A stretch of DNA of 64,000 bases from Solanum dulcamara (taxonomy: Eukaryota; Streptophyta; Magnoliopsida; Solanales; Solanaceae), in the NCBI RefSeq assembly GCF_947179165.1, contig NC_077243.1, positions 33,432,001-33,496,000 of the forward strand, read 5' to 3'. A program made the translations under genes and the position numbers. Each line of letters opens with the position of its first letter. Position 1 is the first letter of the stretch. The notes beneath the pieces were generated by a model that ran no database searches, was not told the DNA's origin, and saw only the letters and a list, made by a program, of their open reading frames with translations. Shown one piece after another: positions 1-11,501 of the stretch.

Positions 1-1260
1 TTAGGCATGTACAAGAGCTCCACAGGCACAATGGAGCTAGGGTCACCAACAAACTTCCTTAACAAAGACACATGAAACACCAGATGCACCGATGCCAACT
101 CAGTAGGCAAACACAAATCATATGCCACCTTGCCAATCCGCCTCAAAATCTGATATAGGCCTACATAGAAGGGATTAAGCTTGTATTTCTTGCCAAAGCG
201 CATCACTCCCTTCATGGTGAAATTTTTAAGTAAGCCCAGTCATCAACCTCAAATTCAAGATCTCTTCTCCTCATGTCAGAACAGGACCTTTGTCGACTCT
301 GGATAGTCTTTAATCTTTTTCTAATCAATCTAACATTTTTCATAGCCTTATACACCAACTTGAGAACTATCAAGTCTACTTCACCAACTTCAAACCAATC
401 AATATGAGATCTATACCTCCTACCATATAAGGCCTCAACTGGAGCCATCTGAATGTTGGAATGTTAACTATTATTATAGGCAAAATCTATCAATGGAAAA
501 TGATTATCCCTATTACCCTTGAAATCAATGACGTAGGTCCTCAATATATCCTCTAAGGTCTGAATAGTACACTCAGCTTGACCGTCGATCTGAGGGTGAA
601 AAGTTATGCTAAGTTTTACTTGAGTTCCAAGAGCTTTTGGTAGGATCTCCAAAACTGAGATGTGTACTCAAACTTGAGTTCCAAGATCCTTTTGGAAGAA
701 TCTCCAAAACTGAGATGTGAATTGAGTACCTTGATCTTAAATGATAGACAATGGAACATCATGAAGCTTAAACAACTCGCGAACATAAAGTCTAGCATAG
801 TCCTCGGCCGAATAGGAAGTCTTAATTAGAAGAAAATGAGCCGACTTAGTCATTCGATCAACAATTACCCAAATAGAATCATGTTGCCTTGAGGTATGAG
901 GCAAAACGGTAATGATGTCCATATTCAAGTTTTTCCACTTCCAAGTGGAATCTCAATATCTTGAGCTAAACCTCTCACTTTTTTACGCTCAAGTTTCACT
1001 TGTTGACAATTAGGGTACTTTTCCACAAACTCTGCGATATCCCTCTTCATGTCATTCCACCAATACATTTCTCTCAAATCTCAATACATCTTTGTAGAAC
1101 TAGAATGAATAAAGTACCTTAAACTTTGAACTTTAGGCAATATCATTTTCCTTAAGCCATCAATATTGGGAGCGCAAAACCGACCTTGATATCTAAGCAC
1201 ATCATTTCCCCCTTGAGAGAAATCCTCAATGGCTTTTTCAGCAACTGTTCTTCAACTCAA
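1..1260 (-). pseudogene. Element A integrase, broken
   Basis: Integrase inserts the retroelement cDNA into the genome. From about 1200 downwards the minus strand reads a zinc-binding region (YWWNDMKRDIAEF, then PNCQQVK), then the core. The first catalytic Asp is in VIVDRMTKSAHF (about 845-875), the second follows an in-frame stop (SII-stop-DQGTQF, about 740), and the Glu is in GQAECTIQTLED (about 560). All three acidic residues of the DD35E triad survive. The frame is broken by stops, frameshifts and a roughly 54-bp tandem duplication at 619-726. The C-terminal part (212-448) covers the segment before the chromodomain, and base 1 cuts the region short. Confidence 0.8.
619..726 (-). repeat. 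54-bp tandem duplication inside element A integrase
   Basis: Two adjacent copies of about 54 bp, beginning near 619 and 673, share the core tctccaaaactgagatgtg and differ at a few bases and one 1-nt indel. They encode the stretch around TSQFWR...LGTQV twice. The 1-nt difference shifts the second copy's frame. Confidence 0.7.
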
Positions 1261-1269
1261 TCAAAGTAG

Positions 1270-1990
1270 CATCATTATCTTGCTTGGCCTTGACATCTAT
1301 CACAAGAGGCGATTTGGAACCATTTTAAACAACAACACCATCCTCGAAATCAACCAAGCAAACACCCAAACTGGCTAATCAATGAATATAACGAACTAAC
1401 TTCTTCTTTGCATCCTCAACATGGGCAATACTATTCATGGACAATCTACTAAGAGTATCAACAACCACATCTGCTTTACCCAAATGGTACATTACACTCA
1501 TGTCATAGTCCTTCAATAACTCAAGCAATCTCCTTTGTCGGAGATTAAAATTCTTTTGAGTGAACACATATTGCAAACTCTTATGATCAGTAAATACATC
1601 AACTTGAACCCCCTAAAGGTGGTGTCTCCAAATCTTTAAAGCAAATACCACCCTGTTAACTCCAAGTGATGATTCGGGTTCTTTTTATGCACCTCGAGTT
1701 GCCTAGAAGCATAGGCTATCACCTTACCATTTTGCATCAAAACACAACTAAGATTAACTCTTAAAGTATCGTAATAAACAACAAAACCATTGGATCTTTC
1801 TGACAAGGTCCACTCCAGATCGAAAGTAAGCCTATATTTCAACTCTTGGAATCTTTTATCACATGCCTCATATCATTGGAATTTCAACTTTTTTGAGTCA
1901 AAATAGTCAAGGTCAATGCAATAAAAGAGAAACCTTTCACAAATCGTCTATGATAACTAGCTAAGCCCAGGAAACTCTAAATATCAAAAG
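1270..1990 (-). pseudogene. Element A RNase H with residual RT end
   Basis: The minus strand reads SFLGLASYHRRFVKGF (about 1960-1920), the typical end of a gypsy RT. It is followed by the RNase H domain: SNGFVVYYDTLRVNLSCVLMQ and ASRQLEVH (1636-1842), then MQYVFTQKNFNLRQRR and the YHLGKADVVVDTLSRLS tail (1379-1576). RNase H degrades the RNA of the RNA-DNA hybrid during reverse transcription. In the first motif the Asp of YYD is present. Stops separate the blocks. Immediately upstream the whole catalytic RT is absent (see the gag-protease entry). Confidence 0.8.
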
Positions 1991-3234
1991 AGACAAAGGT
2001 CTAGGTGTCTTTATGATAGCTTGAAGGGGTACAATCTCGATAGAATCTCTTAGCATGAATGGACTCATAAATTGGAGCATAAACACTGAAGATTTATAGA
2101 AGGCGTTCAGGATCAATCCCAAACTTCATTTCTATATATAGAGTCACAAAATACTAATTTACAGCTGGATCAAGTAAGGCATAAACATCAAGGGAAAAGA
2201 CTTTAAGTATACCATCGACGATATTTGGCGAGTTCTCCTAATCTTGATAGCTAGCCATTTCATAAAGATGGTTTGAACCCATGCATGTCCCTTAAGTAGT
2301 ACCTGTTTAGGAAACCCTACTAGAGGAGTTATTGATAAAGACTAGGTTTATTTTCCCTTAACACTCTACCTCCCAATTGGGCGGTCTCTCATAATGTGAC
2401 CTACCTGTCGATACTTGTAGCAACCATTTGTGCCATCAAGACACTCCCACAGATGGGGCCTACTAACCTTACCATAAGGTGGTTTCATATGTTTGCCAAA
2501 TCTACTGAAAAATTTCTTAATCTTAGACCTCATATCCCAAATTATCTCTGAAGCATACCTGGATAGCTGAATAAATTTGAGATTGAACTTTTTCACTGTC
2601 AACCTTCCCTAATTTAAGTGCACAGACTCTTCTACTTTCGCCTACCTTAGCTCTTAGGGACATAAGTGATCCAATAATGCCTCTTCAAAATCAACCCAAA
2701 CTGCTGGCTCAACATCATTACCATGACATTCATCCCACTAATTATACCAGATATTGGCTATATCCTTAAGTTGATAAAAGATGGGTTCAACTCCTTCGAT
2801 ATCAGTAGTATGCATGGCCTTAAGTATCTTCCACATCCCTTCAATGAAATTTTGAGGATCCTCCGCTATCTTGGACCTGGTGAACATATGTGGGTTCATC
2901 CTCAAGAAATTCCTAATCTTTGTCGCAGCTAACGACTCTTGGAGACTGGAGTTAGTAACAATGGTGACTTAATGACTTGACTAAGTAGACATGAACTAGG
3001 ACATCTCATAATAGCTCCCTAGAAATTTGCCTCTAAAGTGAGTGGAGGCTATAGAGCTGGTGTCTGTGGAACCCTTGTAGTTCTAGCAGGCATCTCTAGA
3101 TTCCGATCATTGTTTCCCTGATCTATTAGATGAGTTCTATTCCTAGTTTGCATCCTTGAAGGTAGAGTCATAGTATTCTCTAGCACCTTAATGCTGACGG
3201 TGTTCCTCTAACAGATAAAGCGTTTCAAAGGCAT
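1991..3234 (-). pseudogene. Element A gag and protease, RT core deleted
   Basis: The likely gag start is the ATG at 3234 (minus), giving MPLKRFI then a stop; a second in-frame-looking start follows at MQTRNR. The gag matrix/capsid part reaches RYASEIIWDMRSKIKKFF, followed by a degenerate zinc knuckle CYKYRQVGHIMRDRP (about 2366-2430), in which the second and last Cys of CX2CX4HX4C are Tyr and Arg. A protease-like LLDPAVN follows near 2170, where a DPG or DSG catalytic triplet is expected. After YRDCTPSSYHKDT (about 2010) the sequence jumps directly to the RT end. About 1 kb of RT, including the active site, is therefore missing. This length is my estimate from the neighbouring copies. Confidence 0.75.
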
Positions 3235-3434
3235 GATCTGAAAATGAGTGAATACACGGGTTAAGAGAGTTTTTAGAGAGTTAAACTCTATCGCACGAAT
3301 TTAGAGTATGAAATAATGGTAACACTTCCTAATGTCTTGTATCCTACCTATTATAGATGTGGCGTACTTTACACCGATAAGAAGGACTCTACTAGATACG
3401 ACTTCATAGACATCATAGGAATCTTGAACCTTGA

Positions 3435-3447
3435 GCTCTAATACCAA
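3435..3447 (-). other. Primer-binding site of element A (tRNA-iMet type)
   Basis: On the minus strand ttggtattagagc lies just inside the LTR end. It resembles the TGGTATCAGAGC primer site complementary to initiator methionine tRNA used by many plant gypsy and copia elements, with one T-for-C change. It sets the orientation of element A. Confidence 0.75.
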
Positions 3448-4023
3448 GTTTTTCACTCCCCTAGCCTACACCTTAGACGTGCCCGGTACTCAAAAATTAT
3501 TGCAGGTCCCAAGCGAACCCTTGGCCCGGCTGACTACTAAGTGGAAGACTAAACTTAAATGCAGATGTTTAAAGAATGAGAATTTAAAATACTTTAAGTA
3601 AAAATCATGCATTGTATGAAATTAACTCTAAATATAATAGAAACAATGTTCAAAACATAAATTTGAACTGACTTAACTCTATGTCTATGAAACCTTTAAT
3701 AACTATGAATAGGTGCCGGGATAGAACCCACGAATACCTTAAAAGAATTACTAAATACTAAAGTAATAAACAAGTGGATCCCTCCAAAAGTAAAGAGGCC
3801 TCACCAAATGGCTGATGGAGCGCGATATCAATGGAGCGCCTACTTGTGTCTGCATTATGAAATGATTTAGCATCAAAAGACACCAATATAATGGAATGTT
3901 TGGTTTATAATACAGCTGAATGAAAATATAACTAAACTAAAAGGAAACACTGATAATACCTTGACTGAAATGTAAAGCATAAATAAAAGATAAAACATGT
4001 AAAGCTTCAAAACTAAGACAATG

Positions 4024-4025
<2 letters not shown>

Positions 4026-4070
<45 letters not shown>
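4026..4070. repeat. (TA)n microsatellite in LTR of element A
   Basis: About 45 bases of uninterrupted TA dinucleotides. Simple repeat of likely unstable length. Confidence 0.95.
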
Positions 4071-4072
<2 letters not shown>

Positions 4073-5024
4073 TTAAAATACAAAGTACTTCTTGGGGAGT
4101 TTCTCTAACTTACAACCATCACTATGAGCCTCGTGATGATACAACATACTGCTCATATTGCCAGAGCCTTCCAATACCTTGCTAGGAGTAACAGATACAA
4201 CTTAACTTAGGGATACATCTAAAATGTTCTTATCAGGGTTTGAGGTGAGGAGTTGCTCGAACCAACTGCATGGTCCTATCTACACTAGTGGCACATGTTA
4301 TGGGGTTTGAATTATCTAAACTGTACCTAAATCGATACTCAATACTACTTCCAAAATAATGCAATAGTGCCCACTTTACTTAAATGAAATTACTCTTGAA
4401 ACTATTTATGCTTTCTTTAAAATAGACATTCTTTTCTCAATAAAAGTAATGCATTAGAAATCCTTCACTTTTCTTAAAACTCTTCCTCAATAATAATGAT
4501 AAATACTTGATATTACTTAAATTCTACAAATCATGCATACTGAATAGTAATGCAAAAGCTTCAAAATTCATAGCTAAATAGGGTTTATGTAGGAAATAAA
4601 TATGAAATATAATACAAAGATTAGAATTACATAAATAAACATACACTCAATGTTAATACTCAATATTCAATGCAAGAAATTAAGACTCATTCAAGAATTG
4701 AAAAAACCTTGGGTTAAAACCCTAAGTTAATCTCTTACTGACTGAATTTAGATATTTGAAATGAGGACGAACTTAGTCCAACACTATGAGTAGCCTTACA
4801 TACCTGGAAGAACTAGATTCTTGAAGAAGATGCACTAAACCTTAGCTTTTTCTCCTCTTGAAACCTTGCTCTTGTTGTGAGAGTGATTTTGAGAGGAAAA
4901 GCATTGAATGGTACTTTTTAGGGACTTAATTAAGTTTAAAACCATCATGGGTTTAGTCTTAAAAAGAATGGAAAAAGACAGAATTAGCCTTCATTAAAAA
5001 CTATCGGGGTCATCAACAGGTACT

Positions 5025-5530
5025 ATCTACGGTCCATAGAACCTTTTACGGGCCGTGGAAGCCATTCATAAAAGCTTTGGATAAAATATGGGGTTCTCTA
5101 AAGTTTGGGTTTATGGGACCTGTTATGTTCCATCAATCATTCTATGTGTTATATTGTATGCCGGTGGGAATTATTCTGAAGGAGGGTATCAAGACCTGAT
5201 TAAACAAAGCAAGTTTATTGTTCGTAAATACTTCTATGGGCCATAGAAATGGATCTTGAAAGTCAGAAGAAAACTAAATTGTAGGACTCTAATATACGGA
5301 TTGATCTATGGTTCGTAAAGGTGTCTAAAATTGTACAAGAACTTGTCTTGTACACTTAGAAATCCTAAGTCTCTGAACTCTTTCTATGAGCATTATCTAC
5401 TGTCTATGGTTCATTCATGAGCCGTAGACATTGTCTGTAGAAATTTAAAAGGAAAAATAAATTCACTATGTTTGAATATGGACTATGAGCCTCATCTATG
5501 GCGTGTGGATCCATCTACGGTCCGTAGATG
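5025..5530. repeat. Cluster of short palindromes (ctacggtccgtag type) in LTR A
   Basis: At least six imperfect to perfect inverted repeats of one theme occur in 500 bp. Examples are tctacggtccataga (5026-5040), ttttacgggccgtgga (5044-5059), ttctatgggccatagaa (5232-5248, 8-bp arms around one base) and catctacggtccgtagatg (5512-5530, 9-bp arms around one base). Less perfect ones are near 5300 and 5400-5430. The same theme recurs in the LTR of element B. Confidence 0.8.
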
Positions 5531-5638
5531 GTGCTCGTGGTTCTCAACTTCTATAAAAAATCCTAAATTTTCCTGGGCATCTCTGATCTGATATGAGTTA
5601 GGATTTTGCGAGTGTTTCACTTTACCTCTATCAACAGG

Positions 5639-5787
5639 ATGCAAACTCAAAATGGGAATCGCTCAGTAGACTTGGGCACTAGTGTTGAGGCTTAGGCTAT
5701 GCCTATTAACACCACTAGGGTTCCACAGAAACCCACTCCTTAACATCCCCTCACTTCAGAGAAAGATTTCAAAGGAGCTATTCAAAT
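5639..5787 (+). pseudogene. Element B gag, N-terminal fragment
   Basis: Starts at the ATG at 5639 (MQTQNGNRSVDLGTSVEA, then a stop) and includes TTRVPQKPTP and the segment SEKDFKGAIQ before being cut at 5787 by element C. It matches the start of element A's gag block by block (A: MQTRNRTHLIDQG, TTRVPQTPAL, LTLEANF then GAI), so it belongs to the same family but lies on the plus strand. The missing rest is most simply the gag that resumes at 32695. The assignment to the same copy as the 32695 segment is inference; the gag middle is nowhere in the window. Confidence 0.6.
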
Positions 5788-6730
5788 TGTAACATCTCAA
5801 AAATTTCTATGCCAAGACCCAAACCATTCTTCTTAGGCATATAGGCTCGAACTCATCGACTTCTAATTGTATATATGAGTTTGTATCAATTACTAAATGT
5901 TTAGAGTGTATTATGTGTGGTTTAGGGTCATAAGGGATCTCTAACACCAAGCCAAGTACAAAGAATTTCTATCGGCTAAGTTTTCGTATGAGTCAAAAAT
6001 AAGGCCAACTTCAAACATCTATATCTCCTAGTATATAATGATTTAGGTGGATAATTACCTATAGAATTAAATATATTTGAGTCTTCTTTTCAACTCCACA
6101 AAGATTGAATTATTTAGAGTTCGGAGTAAAGTGTTTTGTCCTCTTAACTATAAGGGTGCACGCCAAGTCCGTGTCGCGGACTTGGTCAATCTTGGCTCAA
6201 ATTTTAATTTTGGGAAAAAATAAACTGAAGGGGGCACCTTCGAGTCACGTACCTGTTCCAGTTAGTTCAAAATTTAGAGAAAATTTCGAAATTCAAGTAT
6301 TTCTTTCTCAATGATATCCGACGATCAAGACAATTCCCGTGAAACTCTTTCATTCCGACGGAGCACTACGGCTCAACTGCTCAAGAGGGACAATTCCCTG
6401 AACATAAATAGACGAACTTGGACGCATTTTTGGGTCATTTTTGTCGTCTTTTGCCTCCCCAAAACCCTAAACTTCATCTTCTTCTCTCTCAAATCATCTC
6501 CAATAAATTTTCTCTTAAACTCAAGGATTCAAGCTTTCCATTGAATACATAACATCAAGATTTCTTCTAGTTCTATTCTAAGGTATGTGGGTTTTCATCC
6601 ATGGGTCCTTCCACCCATGGAGCCCAAATATTTTCTCAACCTAGCATTTCAATTCAAAATGATGAAATCTTATGGGCTTTTACATGATGGTTCCAAATAC
6701 ATAGATTATGGTATATTTGAAGTTTATTTA

Positions 6731-6768
<38 letters not shown>

Positions 6769-8331
6769 TTTTTATGGGTTTTTATACTACGATTCCAAAT
6801 ATATAGATTCTTGAATATTTGAAGTTATTTGTCTATATTGATTTATGTTGATTCTTATTTACATGAAATGAATGATTTATCAAGGTTCTTATATGAAGGT
6901 TTGAAAGGTAGTTTTAAAGTGCATATGGTGGGTTGTTTTTAAGATGTTTGAGTTGATGCATTTATATCACTCTTATGCATACAAGCATTCTTTAAATGTA
7001 TTTGAAGGTCTTCATGAAATGAAGCCACCTATTTTCTTATGATAAAACAAAGTTCAAATGAAGTTTAACCCCAAATAAATGTTATGAAGTAAATGCTTAT
7101 GAAGGGGAGTCTTTATGAAATGATTAATTGATGAAAGACTTCTTAGCTGAAGTAAGGTTTTAATGTGAAAGAAAAATCCTCACATTGAATAAAATGAAAT
7201 GTTTAACGTTATGATATGATATGTATGACATCCCTATATGCCGTCAATGCTTTTGACATTTTTCCAAAAAGGAAGGTCCAATAAGCATGGTACCAGAAAT
7301 ACCATCACTGATTGTAGACCTAATTTTCTTATAAATCAAGGTTTATTAGTGGGATGGTAAATAAGGCCTGGAAGCCATGATAATATTAGAAACTAAAGGT
7401 TTATATAATGCTCATGTTATATTGATATTTAAACATTATTCCATGGGATTTGACCTAGCACTGAATGTAGCATGTAGATGGGGACTCGATCAAAGGGGTT
7501 CTTAAGTAAAGTATCATATTGTATTAACTATGTACCACCATAGGAGTCCTTGTCATCTAGGTCCTTGTAGCCATCCAATATTAAAGTTAAAGAATATTTT
7601 AATGTTGATCAGAGTTCTACCCCAGTAAGGTAGTCTCCCCTGTCTCAATGCAGGAGTCATCGTCCTTCTCTGATGTAGGATTCATCAGATTCCATGTAAT
7701 AGCTAGCATGATCTTAAATGTCGGTTATGGTCACTTCCCCACAAAATAAATATTTTAAGGTTTCATATGATGATGTCTAATGCATGCATTCAATTATGCA
7801 TATTGCTTTCTCATGTGTCTTTCTTATGTTCTTCATTTCATAGCATATCCATATAGTTAGTACATTCAAAGTACTAATGCATACTTTTGCCTACATTATA
7901 TCACCCTGTAGGGACCGACGTGGATCCTCACACTCCTCCCCGTGGCTAATTTGATCGTTGAAGGCTACCACTTTGGTGAGTTCCCATATTCCGGGAATGA
8001 CACTCCTATCTTATCTAACTTATGTTATGTTAGATTCTTACTTTGAGTTTTGGTATTTTTGACTAAATCTGGAGGGTGAGCTAGGGACATGTCTTAGCCC
8101 GTGCTAAGTCTTTAATGTAGAATGTATGGTTGTACATAGAAAAAAATATTATGTTGTCTTTGACTATTATTAAATGTGAAGCTCCTTAGTCCCTATATCC
8201 CTTATGTTTCCGCTTGATTTTTTTTATATTTATCAATGAAATGCCTAATGAATGCTAAGAGGCTCGAGTGAGGTACCTCCAGGTGTCTTATTCGCCGTGT
8301 CACCTCTAGGACCTAGGCTTGGGTCATGATA
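5788..8331 (+). repeat. 5' LTR of element C
   Basis: About 2.54 kb. Starts TGTAACATCT. It differs from the 3' copy by many substitutions (about seven in the first 85 bases) and carries two segments the 3' LTR lacks: about 6085-6230 and about 6300-6385. A 33-nt TA run is at 6733-6765. No gene is seen in it; open frames here are LTR sequence. Confidence 0.88.
6733..6765. repeat. (TA)n microsatellite in 5' LTR of element C
   Basis: A 33-base TA run. The matching run in the 3' LTR is longer (16777-16831) and has one interruption. Confidence 0.95.
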
Positions 8332-8334
8332 AAC

Positions 8335-8346
8335 TTGATATTAGAG
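8335..8346 (+). other. Primer-binding site of element C
   Basis: ttgatattagag begins four bases after the LTR end and corresponds to TTGGTATTAGAG in element A. It is a mutated tRNA-iMet-type site. Confidence 0.65.
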
Positions 8347-8545
8347 TATGATATTTTGAAATAGTCCTCGGAGTCCAACATACCATGCTAAATAGGTTCT
8401 TGTTCATGGTTGTGAAGCACGCCACAACTATGAATAGGAAACTATAAGATGTTTAGAAAAGTTTTTCACTTCTTTCAAATTTATGTCGTGCCTTAGAGTG
8501 TCCTAAGCTTTCCTCTAACTAACGACCTATTTTTTGCCCTATATA

Positions 8546-9640
8546 ATGCCTCGTGGAAGATTACTTTGAAGAGCAAGGGTTGATAATGAGGACCAAACTC
8601 CTCTGGTTTCGGATATCCCACACTATGAGGAAGGGGTAACCCATGGCTAGTTCCAAAACATCATCACATTGTTGGCTCAAGCTGTGGCCAACTAAGGGAA
8701 TCAATGTGTTCCTCCACCCCAAATACAAAATTTGACCTCTAGGATTTGGGATTTACAAAGGATGAATCCACCCGAGTTTGATGGTTCTAAACTAGATAAA
8801 GACCTTATAGAGTTCACTGATGAAGCATACCAGATTATGGCAATCATGGGTGTGCCACCGAATGAAAAGGCCGAGCTAGTGGCCTATCAACTTAAAGGTG
8901 TGGCTCGAGTGTGGTAGGAACAATGGATTGTTGAGAAGGATGGGGAAATGGGGCGAATAGGATGGAAAGAGTTTAAAGGTTCTTTCCTACACTGTTTCTT
9001 TCCATTGGAGTTAAGGGAGGCCAAAATCCAAGAGTTCATCAACCTTCGTCAAGAAAGTACGAGTGTGAGGGAATATGCGCTCAAGTTCACAAAATTGTCC
9101 AAGTATGCTCCCTTTTATGGTCTCCGACCCCCGTGCAAGGATGAGTAAGTTTATTTCCAGTGTTTTGAGCTTGGTGTCCATGGAGTGCAAAACGACCATG
9201 TTGTTCAAGGAGATGGACATCTCTCAGTTAATAATTGAAGAAGAGAAGTTGAGGGAAAGGTCTTGAGGGTTCAAAAAGGCTAGAATAAAAGGTGGAAGGT
9301 TCAACCTTCAAAGTTTCGGTTATGGTAGCAATAACAAAGGCCAAAGTGATCAACGGTTTATGGGACAAGGTTCCACCAATATTCCTCCTCCCAAATTCAA
9401 CAAGGACAAAGGTTCCAAGAAATAACATTGGTACCCAAGATTTCCCACCATGTAGGAATTGTGGGAAGAGACACAAAGGGGAATACTTGGAGGGATCAAA
9501 TGCGTGCTTCAAATACGGCAAGCCAGATCATCATGATCGGGATTGTAGAGGTAATGGTGGTGATAGAACTCAAGGCCAAGTTTCTCATGGCCAACAAGCT
9601 CAAGGAGGTGGCCAACGTACCAACTGTTTCTATGTGTTGC
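8546..9640 (+). pseudogene. Element C gag, broken
   Basis: Gag forms the particle that packages the element RNA. The ATG at 8546 gives MPRGRL, typical of this gag family, followed at once by stops. The capsid-like part is clear: RMNPPEFDGSK, AYQLKGVARVW (8732-8917), then WKEFKGSFLHCFFP and REYALKFTKLSKYAP (8948-9120). A frameshift near 9145 moves the frame to MSKFISSVLSLVSMECKTTM. The zinc-knuckle region near 9455-9545 has CRNCGKRH and ACFKYGKPDHHDRDC, in which one Cys of the CX2CX4HX4C motif is Tyr. Several stops and at least two frameshifts are present. Confidence 0.85.
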
Positions 9641-10120
9641 ATCAGAGGCAAGAGGTTGAGGAAGCACCAAATATTGTTACCAGTATGTTAAAGGTCTTTA
9701 ATTTTGATGTATATGCATTGTTGGATTCGGGTACAAACTTGTCATTTGTTACTCCATTCTTAGCTAATAGGTTTGATATATTGCCTGAAATATTAGTAGA
9801 GCCTTATTTGGTGTCTACCCCCATTGGTGAGTCGGTTGTTGCTAGAAGGTTTATAGGGGTTGTCCCGTATCTATCTTGCATAAAGTTATTCCTTGTGATC
9901 TCGTTGACCTTGATATGGTACATTTTAATGTAATTATTGGTGTAGATTGGTTACATGCATCTTACGCTTCCATATATTGTAGGACTCATCGAGTCAAGTT
10001 TTAATTTCCTAATAAATCTATTATTGAATGTGAGGGTCGTGATTCGGTGGTGAAGGGTAGATTCATTTCTTGTCTCAAGGTTCATAAATTGATTGCTAAG
10101 GGTTGTATTTACCATATTGT
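9641..10120 (+). pseudogene. Element C protease
   Basis: Aspartic protease that processes the polyprotein. VYALLDSGTNLSFVTPF (about 9708-9758) keeps the catalytic DSG triplet. The continuation ESVVARRF (about 9830) and a DWLHASY-like segment (about 9945-9970, in another frame) are typical of this family. A frameshift and a stop fall near 9930, and the linker to RT continues around 10047-10130. Confidence 0.8.
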
Positions 10121-10930
10121 GAGGGTTACGTCTGTCGACTTTGAAAGTCCTCCTCTTAAGTCAGTCCCCGTAGTCAATGGTTTCCTGATATCTTTTCCAA
10201 CAACCTTCTCAGTGTTCCTCCCAAAAGAGAAGTTGATTTTAGTATCGATCTCCTCCCTGATACCCAACCTATCTCTATCCTTCCTTATCGAATGGCCCAA
10301 CGGAATTGAAAGAGTTGAAGGAACAATTGAAGTACTTGCTAGAAAAGGGGTTCATAAGGCCAAGTATCTCGCCATGGGGTGCTCCTGTGCTATTTGTAAG
10401 AAAAAAGGATGGGTCACTTCGAATGTTCATAGACTAGGCAATTGAATAAGGTAACTATTAAGAATAAGTATCCACTTCCTAGTATAGATGACTTGTTTGA
10501 TCAATTGCATGGGGAAAACCTCTTCTCCAAGATCAACTTTTGGTCTGGCTATCACCAACTAAGAGTGAGGGAGTGTGACATTCCCAAGACGGCATTACGG
10601 ATAAGGTATGGTCACTTAGAGTTTGTGGTGATGTATTTTGGGCTGACGAATATGCCGACGGTGTTTATGGAGCTAATGAATAGAGTGTTCAAGCCCTACC
10701 TTGATATATTTGTTGTAGTCTTCATTGACAACATTTTTATTTACTCTCGGGGTGAGGAAGAACATAATAATCACTTAAGAGTTGTACTTCAAATGTAGTA
10801 TCTAGTGATGGGATTAAAGTTGATCCTAAGAAAACAGAGGCAGTCAAGAATTGGTCTAGACCGTTGTCTCCTTCAGACATTAGGAGCTTCTTAGGTCTAT
10901 AAAAATACTATAGAAGGTTCATTGGAGGGT
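10121..10930 (+). pseudogene. Element C reverse transcriptase with altered active site (FIDN)
   Basis: RT copies element RNA into DNA. Visible blocks are [51 protein letters not shown] and [18 protein letters not shown] (10442-10700). The catalytic box reads [11 protein letters not shown] (about 10718-10750), with Asn in place of the second Asp, which should abolish polymerisation. After [11 protein letters not shown] a stop follows, and the next recognisable block is GIKVDPKKTEA, so about 30 codons that follow this point in the sister copies are missing. Upstream, frameshifts split the N-terminal fingers region. Confidence 0.85.
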
Positions 10931-11496
10931 TTTCTTTCATCTCATCTCCTATGATGAAATTGACTCAAAAGAAAGCAAAATTCATATGGATGAATAAGTG
11001 TGAAAAGAGTTTCCAAACCTTGAAAGATCGACTTACCTCCACTCCTATTTTGATTCTACCAAAAGGATTAGAAAGGTTTGTGGTTTATTGTTGTGTTTCA
11101 AAGATTGGTTTGGGTTGTGTCTTAATGCAAAATGGTAAGGTCATAGCTATGCTTCTAGGAAATTGAAAGTGCATGAGCATAACTTCCCTACCCATGATCT
11201 TGAGTTGGCGGCCATTATTTTTTGCTTTGAAGATTTGGCGGCATTACCTCTATGTGGTGCATGTGGATATGTATACCAATCATAAAAGTCTTCAATATGT
11301 GTTCACCCAAAATAACCTTAATCTATGGCAAATGAGGTGGCTAGAACTCCTCAAGGACTATGAGATGATTATGCATTATCATCCGAGTAAAGACAATGTG
11401 GTTGCTAATGCACTTAATAGAGTGTATATGAGGAGTGTGACCCATGTTGATAAATGGAAGAGGGAGTTGGTGAAAGATGTTCACCAACTGGCTAGA
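10931..11496 (+). pseudogene. Element C RNase H
   Basis: The block starts in the RT connection (SSPMMKLTQKKAKFIW, 10951 on). It has LERFVVYCCVSKIGLGCVLMQNGKVIA (the usual Asp after YC is replaced by Cys), then a frameshift at about 11160. It continues in another frame with the KSLQYVFTQNNLNLWQMRW and YHPSKDNVVANALNRV motifs (11281-11430). A solo LTR at 11502 interrupts the element before integrase. Confidence 0.8.
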
Positions 11497-11501
11497 TTAG
11501 G

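Larger units (their letters stand above)
1..5619 (-). mobile_element. Element A: degenerate Ty3/gypsy (Tekay/Del-type), 5' LTR plus internal region
   Basis: Read on the minus strand the order is LTR (5619-3449), primer site, gag, protease, a residual RT end, RNase H and integrase, running off the window at base 1. The gag-protease-RT-RNase H-integrase order is that of Ty3/gypsy. The assignment to the chromodomain Tekay/Del group rests on similarity of its blocks to element C, whose C-terminal chromodomain is visible. Every block has stops. The RT core is missing. The element abuts a plus-strand gag start of a sister copy at 5620, which suggests insertion into that copy; the partner target duplication would lie outside the window. 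Confidence 0.85.
3449..5619 (-). repeat. 5' LTR of element A
   Basis: About 2.17 kb bounded by the primer site at 3447 and a TGAAACACTC start (reverse complement of 5610-5619). It aligns by eye with the 3' LTR of element B (36722-38948): shared blocks include the segment around 4680-4830 (B: about 37520-37650) and the LTR end near 3450-3540 (B: 38870-38948). It contains a TA microsatellite (4026-4070) and a cluster of CTACGG/CCGTAG palindromes (5025-5530). No gene is seen in it. Confidence 0.75.
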
